From: Pseudomonas arsenicoxydans
GTDB taxonomy: Bacteria; Pseudomonadota; Gammaproteobacteria; Pseudomonadales; Pseudomonadaceae
Assembly (NCBI RefSeq): GCF_006438915.1
Contig: NZ_RCZE01000007.1
Coordinates: 62,001-126,000 of the forward strand
Reading direction: 5' to 3'
Length of the DNA stretch: 64,000 bases
The notes beneath the pieces were generated by a model that saw only the letters and a list, made by a program, of their open reading frames with translations, ran no database searches and had not been told where the DNA came from. Position numbers and translations under genes: made by a program. Shown here one piece after another: positions 10,360-19,042 of this stretch. Position 1 is the stretch's first letter; every line of letters begins with the position of its first letter.

Positions 10360-11534
10360 CTAACCCACCTCGAGAATCGCGCCGTTCACTTGCTCTGGCA
10401 CCTTCACGAAAATGCTGTATTTCGCGCCTTCAATGGCTTCGAAGGCGATTAGCTTTTCCACCAAGGGTCCGTTCAACACCTTACCGGCGTTACGCAGCAG
10501 CATGCCATTGTCGGCGTTGAGATTACGCGCCAGGATCAGCCCGCGCTGCAATTCGATGAAATCCACCGCCAGTTTCAACAGCCGCGAACCGAGCGGGATC
10601 GCCTCGCCTTTGAGCTTGTCGGGAAAACCGCTGCCGTCCCAGCGCTCCTGATGGTGAAGAATCAGACGGGCGGCATCCTTCATTGGATCGAGCATCATCA
10701 ACAGCGATTCGCTCTGCTTTGGATAACTGCGATAGCGCTCGCGATCGTTATGGTGCAGCAGGTCCGAAGGCGCCGTCATCATGCTGTCGGACCAGCTCAA
10801 CTTGCCGATGTTGTAGAGCGCCGCGGCCATGCTCAGGTCGCGGCTGGTGCCTTCATCCAGGCCATGCAGTTTGCAGTACACCCGCACCAGTTCGATGATC
10901 TGGCGGTTGGTCTGCTTGGCCGGCGACAGACGCAAGTTGGCCAGCTACGAGAACACCTCGGTGCCGGTAACGTAACTGCGCTTGAGTTCTTCTTTGGCCA
11001 GGTCGAGCATGTCGGCGGTCTGCTGGAGCTCAGCGGTGCGGGCCGCGACGTGTTTTTCCAGGGTGGTATTGAGCGATTTCAGTTGGTCGTTCTGCTGCCG
11101 CGTCAACTGCAACAGACGTTGGCGTTCGCGCTCGGAATACTGATGAGCCAGGGCCTGGCGTAAGGTCAGGAGTATTTCCTCGTCGTTCCAGGATTTGCTG
11201 ATATAGCGGTGGATCTGCCCTTCATTGATCGCTTTGACAATCGTCGTCAGATCGGCGTAGCTGGTGAGCAGGATGCGGGTGGTTTCAGGGTGGCGCTAGT
11301 GGATATGCGCCAGCAGCGTGGCGCCGTCCATGCTGGGCATGCGTGCGTCGCTCATCACCTGGTCGATGGGTTGTTGCGCCAAGATTTCTAGCGCCTGAGC
11401 ACCACGGGTGGCCAGCAGCACGTCGTTGGACTGGCCACGTAACAGACGGCGCAGGCTGTTGAGAATCACCCCTCGTCATCGACCAGCAGCACCTTGGGTT
11501 TATCGATCAACGGTGTGGGGATTTGCTCTTCCAT
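10360..11534 (-). pseudogene. Decayed response regulator: REC plus degenerate HD-GYP-type output domain
   Basis: Read from ATG 11534, the product begins MEEQIPTPLIDKPKVLLVDD, a receiver start. It then shifts frame at a C-run near 11469-11472, meets an in-frame TAG at 11296-11298 (…LLAHIH-stop-RHPETTRILLTSYAD) and another TAG at 10945-10947 (…TGTEVFS-stop-LANLRLS). Apart from these three lesions the REC (SDARMPSMDG phosphoacceptor region, TSYAD), a coiled linker and an HD-GYP-like domain read continuously. The output domain keeps HHQERWDGSGFPDKLKGEAI but has YNIGK where HDIGK is usual, so it may already have lacked phosphodiesterase activity. Only residues downstream of 10945 could be made from a new start (191-residue frame to 10360). 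Three independent lesions argue for a real pseudogene. Confidence 0.85.
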
Positions 11535-11743
11535 GGCATGACCTCAAGTGAAACGGCAGCATCGTGACAAGCGCCGGGTAAACACCCCCTATTGCCGGGA
11601 CCTGACCTACAGGCTAGATGATTTCTCGTGCCTCAACTAAACGATTCGTCTCAGCCAGCCCCGCGAAGTCGTGGCCAGGCGACTATGCTCACTTCACTCG
11701 GATCCATTATCTGTACCGGTTCGGCCAGGTGATCAGGGAAAGG

Positions 11744-14095
11744 ATGCCCAATGAAAACACCGCACAAAACCGCTGTCGGCCCCCGCGCATGTCAATGAAT
11801 ACGCTGCTGGCGCGGGCCAACCGTCGAATTCTTATCGTCGACGACACGACTTCGATCCATGAGGACTTCATCAAGATCCTCAGCCGTCCATCGTTAGATG
11901 ACGACAGCCTGAGCAGCGCTGAACACGCCCTGTTCGGCACGGCTGCGGCGATATCGTTGCAAGGCTTTGTGCTCGACTCGGCGTTTCAGGGCCTCGAAGC
12001 CCTGGACAAGGTCGAGACGGCGCTGGCCAACGACCTGCCCTACGCGATGGCCTTCATCGACATGCGCATGCCACCGGGCTGGGACGGCCTGGAGACCATC
12101 GAACGGCTGTGGCAGGTCGATCCAAAACTGCAAGTGGCTCTCTGCACGGCCTATTCCGACTATTCCTGGGAAGACATCGACGAGCGCCTGGAACTGGGCG
12201 ATCGCCTGCTGATTCTGAAGAAGCCCTTCGATGCCATCGAAATCCGTCAGTTGGCCAGCGCACTGACCGCCAAGTGGCAAATGACCGAAGACGCGGCGCT
12301 GAAAATGTCACTGCTGGAACAAGCGGTCGAGGAACGCACCCGGGAGCTGTCCGATGCCAACATTATTGTGCAGAACAGCCCGACCATTCTGTATCGGCTG
12401 CGGGGCGAGCCATCGTTTCCGCTGATGTATATCTCGCACAACATCACCAAATACGGTCACATCGCGGCAAATCTCGTGGCGTCGGCCAACTGGGCCCAGG
12501 AGCTCATTCATCCCGACGATCAATCGAAGGTCGACACTGCCATGGCGCGGGTGCTGGACCGCCATGCGGCAGGTGCTTCCATCGAATTTCGGATGCGCAC
12601 CGCAGACGGAGCCTGGCGTTGGGTCGAAAACCGCTATATCCCGGTGCGCGACGATGAAGGCCGCCTGCTGGAGGTCGAAGGCATCATCATCGATGTCACC
12701 GAGCGCAAGCTGGCCGAGGAGAAAATCGCCCTGCTGGCGCGCACCGACGGGCTGACCGGGTTGGCCAACCGCGCGACACTGATCGAGCGACTTCACCAGG
12801 CTTTCGCTGCTGCGCGTCGGGGCGCGTCACCGTTCGCCATGTTTTACCTGGACCTGGACCACTTCAAACGCATCAACGACACCCTCGGTCACCCGGTAGG
12901 GGACTCGTTGCTGCAGGAAGTCTCCCGGCGGATCAAGGCCTGTGTGCGCGAAAACGATGTGGTCGCCCGCCTCGGTGGCGACGAGTTTGCGATATTGCAA
13001 CTGGACGTCAGCGACCCGACCCACTCCGCAGCCCTGGCCACCAAGGTCCGCGATGCACTGGTGCTGCCCTACTCCCTGGCCGGCAACGATGTGCGGGTCT
13101 CCGTCAGCATCGGCATCAGCAGTTACAGCCCGGCCAGCACTAGCGCCGACGGCCTGTTGACCCAGGCGGACATGGCGCTTTATCGCTCCAAGGAAAAGGG
13201 CCGCAACCAGTACCACTTCCATTCCGAGGAGATCAACCAGGAGGTGGTCGAACGTATGGCCATCGCCAGCGACTTGAGAGCGGCCATCGAACACGAAGAA
13301 CTTGAACTGCATTACTGGCCGGAAGTGGACCTGACGACCGGTAAAATCCTCGGCATGGAGGTGGTGGTGAGCTGGAACCACCCCGAACGTGGTTTGCTGG
13401 AAGCCCCGGCGTTCCTCCCAGCTGCCGAAAAGACCGGTACGATCATCGCCCTCGGTCATTGGGTCCTGGATCGAGCCTGCCGGCAAATGCGCCAGTGGCG
13501 TGATGAAGGCGTCGCGCCACCGGTGATTGCGATCAAGCTCTCGTTGGCTCAGCTCAAGAGTGGTCCCGAACTGATCTATGACGTGCTGCGCACCACCGCG
13601 CGCTGGGAGCTCTGCGCCTGGGACCTGCGCTTCGACGTCACCGAAGCGACGCTGGCCCAGACCAAATGGACCCACAACGATGTGCTGCCGCGCTTGCGTG
13701 AACTGGGGGTGAAGATCGCCATCGACGACTTCGGCACCGAATATTCATCGTTCGACTACCTCAAGACCTACCAGGTCAATCACCTGAAACTCGCCCAGGC
13801 CTTCATCGACACTGCCGCCCGCGACCCGGCCAGCGCCAACACCCTGCGCGCCATTATCAACTTTGCCCGGGATGTCGGCATCGGCATCATCGCCGAAGGC
13901 GTCGAAACCCAGGAACAACGCAGTTCGCTGATGGCCACCGGCTCACCCATGAACGCGCAGGGTTACTACTTCAGCAAAGCCGTCAGCAGCCAACAGGCCG
14001 TCGAGTTGCTGAAGGCCGGCAGCATCGTACCGCCGAGCCACGACATCGGGCCAATCCGGGACAATCCGCAACGGTCCACGGAGGACAAAGGATGA
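11744..14095 (+). CDS. REC-PAS-GGDEF-EAL protein, probable diguanylate cyclase with degenerate EAL
   Basis: I choose ATG 11744 (MPNENTAQNRC), preceded by AGGGAAAGG; ATG 11789 or 11795 is also possible and closer to the sister protein's start. The product is 783 residues. The receiver (RRILIVDDTTSIHEDF, phosphoacceptor D106 in FIDMRMP) is followed by a coiled linker, a PAS domain at about 205-335 (FRMRTADGAWRWVENRY) and a GGDEF domain with intact GGDEF at 411-415 and substrate helix FKRINDTLGHPVGD. The EAL domain follows, with EVV in place of EAL (from E539), IKLS where an Asn is usual, and LKLA instead of LKID. It therefore looks like a c-di-GMP synthase whose EAL domain is regulatory or dead. 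It overlaps the next gene by 4 bases (ATGA). Confidence 0.92.
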   Translation: MPNENTAQNRCRPPRMSMNTLLARANRRILIVDDTTSIHEDFIKILSRPSLDDDSLSSAEHALFGTAAAISLQGFVLDSAFQGLEALDKVETALANDLPYAMAFIDMRMPPGWDGLETIERLWQVDPKLQVALCTAYSDYSWEDIDERLELGDRLLILKKPFDAIEIRQLASALTAKWQMTEDAALKMSLLEQAVEERTRELSDANIIVQNSPTILYRLRGEPSFPLMYISHNITKYGHIAANLVASANWAQELIHPDDQSKVDTAMARVLDRHAAGASIEFRMRTADGAWRWVENRYIPVRDDEGRLLEVEGIIIDVTERKLAEEKIALLARTDGLTGLANRATLIERLHQAFAAARRGASPFAMFYLDLDHFKRINDTLGHPVGDSLLQEVSRRIKACVRENDVVARLGGDEFAILQLDVSDPTHSAALATKVRDALVLPYSLAGNDVRVSVSIGISSYSPASTSADGLLTQADMALYRSKEKGRNQYHFHSEEINQEVVERMAIASDLRAAIEHEELELHYWPEVDLTTGKILGMEVVVSWNHPERGLLEAPAFLPAAEKTGTIIALGHWVLDRACRQMRQWRDEGVAPPVIAIKLSLAQLKSGPELIYDVLRTTARWELCAWDLRFDVTEATLAQTKWTHNDVLPRLRELGVKIAIDDFGTEYSSFDYLKTYQVNHLKLAQAFIDTAARDPASANTLRAIINFARDVGIGIIAEGVETQEQRSSLMATGSPMNAQGYYFSKAVSSQQAVELLKAGSIVPPSHDIGPIRDNPQRSTEDKG

Positions 14096-15966
14096 AAGCG
14101 CCTTTCGTGCGGATCAACCGGCGCATTCTGATCGTCGACGACACGCCTTCGATTCATGATGATTTTCACAAGATCCTCGGCCCCGAGACCGAAGTTGAAC
14201 AGTCCCTGGCCGGCACTGAAGAAGCCCTGTTCGGCACGCAGCAACCGGACAGGCTGACGTTCCAGCTCGACTCGGCCTATCAGGGTCAGGAAGCCCTCGA
14301 ACGGGTCAAGCTCGCACTGGCCGAAGGACGTCCCTACGCCCTGGTGTTCACCGACATGCGCATGCCGCCGGGCTGGGATGGGCTGGAAACCATCGAACAA
14401 CTGTGGAAGGCCGACCCGCACCTGCAAATTGCGCTGTGCACGGCGTATTCGGATTACTCTTGGGAGGCCATGGCCGAGCGGCTGGAATTCGGCGATCAGT
14501 TGCTGGTGCTGAAAAAGCCCTTTGACAGTCTGGAGATCCGCCAGATGGCCAGCGCCTTGACCTGGAAGTGGCAGATGGCGCAGGACGCGGCGCTGAAGGT
14601 GCTGAGCCTGGAGCAAACCATCGAGGCCCGGGTTCACGAATTGCTCAAGGTGTCGCACCTGTTGCAGTACGACGTATTAACCGAACTGCCCAACAGCACG
14701 TTGCTCGGTGACCGGTTGAACCAGTCACTGGCCCTGTCCCGACGCCATGACAAACAGCTGGCGGTGATGTTTCTGGGGCTCGATCGCTTCAAGCGCATCA
14801 ACAATGCGCTGGGGCATCCGGCCGGTGACGAAATCCTCAAACGGGTCGGGAGAAACCTGGTGGCCACGGTGCGCGAGTCCGATTCGGTGTTTCGCTACGG
14901 TTCCGACGAATTCGTGGTGATCCTCGCCGACATCCGCCATCCGCAGCAGACCAAGGGCATCGCTGAAAAACTTTTGAATGCCATCCGTACGCCCCAGCAC
15001 ATCGCCGGCCACGATCTGAGCGTGACCGCCAGCCTGGGCATCAGCATTTACCCGCAAGACGGTTTCGATGCCATCGCACTGATCAAGAAAGCCGAAACCG
15101 CGATGCGCAACATCAAGGAAATCGGCCCGAACGATTTCAGTTTTTTCATCGACGAAATGAACCAGCGCGCACGGGATCAGCAACGCATTGAAACGGGCAT
15201 TCGCCTGGGGCTGGAAAGGAAAGAGTTTGTCCTGCATTACCAACCCAAACTGGACCTGGTCAGCGGCCAGGTGGTGGGTGCCGAGGCCTTGATCCGTTGG
15301 CAAAAGCCGGGCGTCGGCCTGGTCTACCCGTCGGAGTTCATCGGTGTGGCCGAAGACAGCGGGTTGATTGTGCCGTTGAGCAAATGGGTGCTCGCCGAGG
15401 CCTGCCGACAAGCCTGTGCCTGGCAGGCAGACGGGCTGCCGAAAATCTGCATATCGGTGAATATGTCGGCCATCGATTTCCGTCAACGGGACTTTGTCGA
15501 CGGTATCGAACAGACCCTCGAACAAACCGGTCTGGAGCCCGCCTTGCTGGAGCTGGAAATCACCGAAGGCGTGTTAATGCAAAACATCGATGCCACGGTC
15601 ACCGCCCTGAATCGGCTCAAGGCATTGGGGGTGCGGCTGGCCATCGATGACTTCGGCACGGGTTACTCCAGCCTGAGTTACCTGCGCCGGTTTCCCATCG
15701 ATGTGCTGAAGATCGATCAGTCGTTCATTCGTGGTTTGAGCAACGACAGCAATGACGCCGCCCTCGTCAGCTCCATCATCAGTATGGGCCGCAGCCTCAA
15801 CCTGACCATCATCGCCGAAGGGGTGGAGACCCTTGAGCAATTGGACTTCCTCAAGGCGCATCAATGCGAGGAAGGCCAGGGTTACTACTTCAGCAAAGCC
15901 GTGGAGCCGAGTGCCTTCGTCCAGTATCTGAGGTCGTTAAACCCGCCACCACCCACCGTCTCGTGA
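14092..15966 (+). CDS. REC-GGDEF-EAL protein, probable c-di-GMP phosphodiesterase
   Basis: The 624-residue protein starts at ATG 14092, overlapping its neighbour's stop. Its receiver (RRILIVDDTPSIHDDF, D88 in TDMRMP) is nearly a copy of the previous gene's. There is no PAS. The GGDEF domain carries GSDEF at 270-274, so cyclase activity is doubtful. The EAL domain looks complete: EAL at 398-400, SVNMSAIDF, ELEITEGVL, IDDFGTGYSSLSYL, LKIDQSF and AEGVETLEQL. This suggests degradation of c-di-GMP to pGpG, perhaps with GTP sensing by the GGDEF domain. The gene is second in the operon, followed by a periplasmic cytochrome peroxidase and a sensor kinase. Confidence 0.93.
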   Translation: MKAPFVRINRRILIVDDTPSIHDDFHKILGPETEVEQSLAGTEEALFGTQQPDRLTFQLDSAYQGQEALERVKLALAEGRPYALVFTDMRMPPGWDGLETIEQLWKADPHLQIALCTAYSDYSWEAMAERLEFGDQLLVLKKPFDSLEIRQMASALTWKWQMAQDAALKVLSLEQTIEARVHELLKVSHLLQYDVLTELPNSTLLGDRLNQSLALSRRHDKQLAVMFLGLDRFKRINNALGHPAGDEILKRVGRNLVATVRESDSVFRYGSDEFVVILADIRHPQQTKGIAEKLLNAIRTPQHIAGHDLSVTASLGISIYPQDGFDAIALIKKAETAMRNIKEIGPNDFSFFIDEMNQRARDQQRIETGIRLGLERKEFVLHYQPKLDLVSGQVVGAEALIRWQKPGVGLVYPSEFIGVAEDSGLIVPLSKWVLAEACRQACAWQADGLPKICISVNMSAIDFRQRDFVDGIEQTLEQTGLEPALLELEITEGVLMQNIDATVTALNRLKALGVRLAIDDFGTGYSSLSYLRRFPIDVLKIDQSFIRGLSNDSNDAALVSSIISMGRSLNLTIIAEGVETLEQLDFLKAHQCEEGQGYYFSKAVEPSAFVQYLRSLNPPPPTVS

Positions 15967-16010
15967 ACGAGACGCAACGATACTCAGGCCGTCAGCCAAG
16001 GAATCACCCG

Positions 16011-16970
16011 ATGTCGCTCTCCTTCCACCACCTGTTCCTGGTGCCGCTACTCGGGCTTTGTCTGAACGCCGTCGGCGCGCCGCTGGATGAACCGCTCAAA
16101 CCGCTGCCGGCGGTGCCACCGCTAGATCCGCAGCGGGTCGAACTCGGTCGCCAGTTGTTCAACGAACCCCGCTTGTCGGTCAACGGCAGCCTGTCCTGCG
16201 CCAGTTGCCATCGACTGGAAAACGGTGGCGCCGACAACAAGGCGCTTTCCATCGGCTTCACCGGCCTCCCGGTGACGGTCAACACCCCCAGCGTGTTCAA
16301 CGCCAGTCTGAACTTCCGGCAATTCTGGAACGGTCGCTCCGACACCCTGGAAAACCAGGTCCACGAAGTGGTACAGAGCCCCGGCGAGATGGGCAGCAAC
16401 TGGGAACATGTGGTGCAGACGCTGTCTGCCGATCCGGCTTATCAGACCTCATTCGGCGACGCCTACCCGGACGGCGTGACCATGAGCAACGTGCAAAACG
16501 CCCTCGCGAGCTATGAACGCACGCTGATCAGCGCCAACTCGCGTTTCGACCAATACCTGCAAGGCAACACCGAGATTCTCACGACCGACGAAAAGTACGG
16601 TTATCAACGCTTCAAGGAGTACGGCTGCATCGCCTGCCATCAGGGGGTGAACATCGGCGGCAACATGTACCAGAAGTTCGGTGTGATAGGCGACTACTTC
16701 CAGGCCAGGGGCCACCCGACCGAATCGGACCTTGGACGTTACCTGGTGACCAAGGATGAAGAGGATCGCTATGTGTTCAAGGTTCCGAGCTTGCGCAACG
16801 TCGCCGTGACCGCGCCGTACTTTCACGACGGCTCGGCCAACACCCTTGAAGACGCGGTGGACGTGATGTTCAAGTTCCAGCTCGGGCGTGTCCCGACGGA
16901 CGAGGACAAGACCCTGATCGTCAAATTCCTCAAGACCCTGACCGGTGAATGGGAAGGCAAACCGTTATGA
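16011..16970 (+). CDS. Di-haem cytochrome c peroxidase (CcpA/MauG family)
   Basis: The 319-residue protein starts at ATG 16011 with AAGGAA upstream; the frame is open earlier but overlaps the previous coding region. A signal peptide ends near residue 23 (LCLNAVGA). Two haem c sites are present, CASCH in the N-terminal half and CIACH in the C-terminal half, plus typical motifs (RQLFNEPRLS, PSLRNVAVTAPYFHDG). Family members reduce H2O2 in the periplasm using cytochrome c or azurin as donor. Its ATGA overlap with the following kinase gene and its place inside a c-di-GMP operon suggest that peroxide or redox state is the sensed signal; that is inference. Confidence 0.93.
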   Translation: MSLSFHHLFLVPLLGLCLNAVGAPLDEPLKPLPAVPPLDPQRVELGRQLFNEPRLSVNGSLSCASCHRLENGGADNKALSIGFTGLPVTVNTPSVFNASLNFRQFWNGRSDTLENQVHEVVQSPGEMGSNWEHVVQTLSADPAYQTSFGDAYPDGVTMSNVQNALASYERTLISANSRFDQYLQGNTEILTTDEKYGYQRFKEYGCIACHQGVNIGGNMYQKFGVIGDYFQARGHPTESDLGRYLVTKDEEDRYVFKVPSLRNVAVTAPYFHDGSANTLEDAVDVMFKFQLGRVPTDEDKTLIVKFLKTLTGEWEGKPL

Positions 16971-18778
16971 AAATGTCCCGCCGCCGCAGCCTCGCGCTGC
17001 TGAGTGTCGTGGCCTTGATGCTGGCCTCGACGCTGCTGTTCCTGTACCTCAAGTCCAACTCGAACCAGACAACCGACTACGCCGAATCCCGAGACCTGAT
17101 CGGGCGCATCAAGCAGCTGAACGCGCAATGGGAAACCGAGATCCTCAAGGCCCGGATCGCAGCCCAATACAACTATGATTCGCTGGTCACACCCCTGACC
17201 GAGATAACGCAGCTGTGGGAACGGTTCACCAGCCTCGAATCGCACCACGGCCGCAACGAGTCACCCGTCTGGCGAGCCAGCCATGAGGCGTACTTGACAG
17301 CCATCCAGCAAAAGACCCGGTTGGTGGAACAGTTCAAGTCGCACAACGCGGTGCTGCGCAACTCCCTGGCCTACCTGCCAAATGTCGAAGACGACATTCA
17401 GCAGCAACTGTCCCAGTTAGTGGATGGCGACAAACTGCAGCTGCAAAATATCGCCACCGACACCTACGACTTGTTGCTCAGCAGCCTGGAATTTTCACAG
17501 GACACTTCTGACGACAAGGCGGCCGACATCCTGCTGGGCCTGAACAAACTCGGGGTGAACAAGCAGCGATTGCCGGAGCCGTTCCACACGCCGATCGATG
17601 TGCTGAGCAACCACATCGCGTTGATCCTGCGTGAACAACCGGTGGTGAATCGCTTGCTGGAAAACATCGAGGCCATCCCCGTGGCCGAACGCCTGGACGA
17701 CATCACCCGACTGCTGAACACCGACCAGCAGCAAGTCGTCGCGGTCGATCAGCGCTATCACTTTTATATGCTGGTGTTTTCAACGTTGTTGGTGCTGTTG
17801 CTGGTGTACCTGGCCGTTCACCTGATGCGCAGTTTCACGGAAATCAATCGCGTCAATAAAGCCCTGCAAACCGCCAATGACGACCTTGAGCTGCGCGTTG
17901 AAGAGCGCACCCGTGAACTCAGGGATACCCAGAGCGAACTGCTCGACTCCGCGCGCCAGGCGGGCATGGCCGAGATCGCCACCAATGTGCTGCACAACGT
18001 CGGCAACGTGCTCAACAGCGTCAACATCTCGGCCGACCTGGTGAGCCGCAAACTGCGCGCGAGCAAGGCGCAGGGCCTGCGCAAGGCCATGCAGTTGATC
18101 AACGAGCATCCCGATGACCTCGGTGCCTTTCTGACTCTGGACCAGAAGGGCAAGTTGCTGCCCGGCTACCTCAATCAACTGGTGGAGGCCATTGCCCTGG
18201 AACAACTGGGCATGACCGACGAACTCGCCCAACTGAGCAAAAGCGTCGACCACATCAAGGACATTGTGGCCACGCAGCAATCCTACGCGGGCGCCAACAG
18301 CCTGCTCGAACCGCTGCACATCAGCGAACTGCTGGAGGACGCCCTGCGCATGAACTCCGGGGCACTCACTCGGCACCAGGTCATGGTGATCAAGGAGTAC
18401 GGCGAGGTGCCGCTGGTCATGGGCGACAAGCACCGCTTGCTGCTGATTTTGATCAACCTGATCAGCAACGCCAAATACGCCATGTCCGGCCTCAACAACC
18501 GTCCGCGACACATGACCCTCGGGGTCAAGATCGTCGACGACACGACCCTGCAAATCAGCGTCAAGGACGACGGCGAAGGCATCGCCGAGGAAAACATGAC
18601 ACGCATCTTTGCCCACGGTTTTACCACCCGCAAGGAGGGTCACGGCTTTGGCCTGCACAGCTGCGCCCTGGCCGCCATCGAGATGAATGGCCACCTCACC
18701 GCCCACAGCGACGGGCCCGGCAAGGGGGCGCAGTTCACGTTGCAAATCCCATTGAAAACCGTCATGGAGGAAGCATGA
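16967..18778 (+). CDS. Membrane sensor histidine kinase, DAHL-like sensor domain
   Basis: The 603-residue protein begins at ATG 16967, overlapping the peroxidase stop. One N-terminal membrane segment (LALLSVVALMLASTLLFLYL) and a second at about 266-287 flank an all-helical periplasmic domain of roughly 235 residues, consistent with a DAHL-type sensor. A coiled linker follows, then an unusual phosphoacceptor motif NVLHNVGNVLNSV with H343, and a HATPase domain with N-box INLISNAKYAM, DDGEGI and GHGFGLHSCALAA. It is probably the partner of the REC domains encoded immediately upstream. It ends in an ATGA overlap with a truncated receiver gene. Confidence 0.88.
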   Translation: MKMSRRRSLALLSVVALMLASTLLFLYLKSNSNQTTDYAESRDLIGRIKQLNAQWETEILKARIAAQYNYDSLVTPLTEITQLWERFTSLESHHGRNESPVWRASHEAYLTAIQQKTRLVEQFKSHNAVLRNSLAYLPNVEDDIQQQLSQLVDGDKLQLQNIATDTYDLLLSSLEFSQDTSDDKAADILLGLNKLGVNKQRLPEPFHTPIDVLSNHIALILREQPVVNRLLENIEAIPVAERLDDITRLLNTDQQQVVAVDQRYHFYMLVFSTLLVLLLVYLAVHLMRSFTEINRVNKALQTANDDLELRVEERTRELRDTQSELLDSARQAGMAEIATNVLHNVGNVLNSVNISADLVSRKLRASKAQGLRKAMQLINEHPDDLGAFLTLDQKGKLLPGYLNQLVEAIALEQLGMTDELAQLSKSVDHIKDIVATQQSYAGANSLLEPLHISELLEDALRMNSGALTRHQVMVIKEYGEVPLVMGDKHRLLLILINLISNAKYAMSGLNNRPRHMTLGVKIVDDTTLQISVKDDGEGIAEENMTRIFAHGFTTRKEGHGFGLHSCALAAIEMNGHLTAHSDGPGKGAQFTLQIPLKTVMEEA

Positions 18779-18927
18779 GCGCGCTTTCGAACCGACGCAT
18801 TTTGCTGATCGACGATACCCCATCCATTCACGAGGACTTTCGCAAGATCCTCACGCCCACGCCGCTCCGGCAAACTGCCGATTCACCAGACAAGGCCCGC
18901 CGCCTGAACACCACGCCAATTGCCTGA
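18775..18927 (+). pseudogene. Stump of a third receiver-domain gene
   Basis: A 50-codon frame starts at ATG 18775, overlapping the kinase stop as ATGA. Its first 27 residues (MSALSNRRILLIDDTPSIHE then DFRKILT) match the start of the two receiver proteins in this operon almost residue for residue. It then becomes unrelated and stops at 18927, before any phosphoacceptor Asp. It is either a deletion remnant of a full response regulator or a residual translatable peptide. A REPIN-like hairpin follows within 15 bases. Confidence 0.75.
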
Positions 18928-18940
18928 ACTCCAGCGCATT

Positions 18941-19027
18941 CCTGTGGGAGGTGGCTTGCCAGCGAAAGCAATCTCAAGAGCCATGTAACTCTTCAGACCG
19001 CTATCGCCGGCAAGCCGGTTCCTACAA
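18941..19027. repeat. REPIN-like hairpin, cctgtgggaggtggcttgcc family
   Basis: The arms cctgtgggaggtggcttgcc and, inverted and diverged, cgccggcaagccggttccta flank a short spacer between convergent genes. The arm sequence differs from the two common families in this window. Confidence 0.7.
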
Positions 19028-19042
19028 TGGGTTCGGCCCGCC

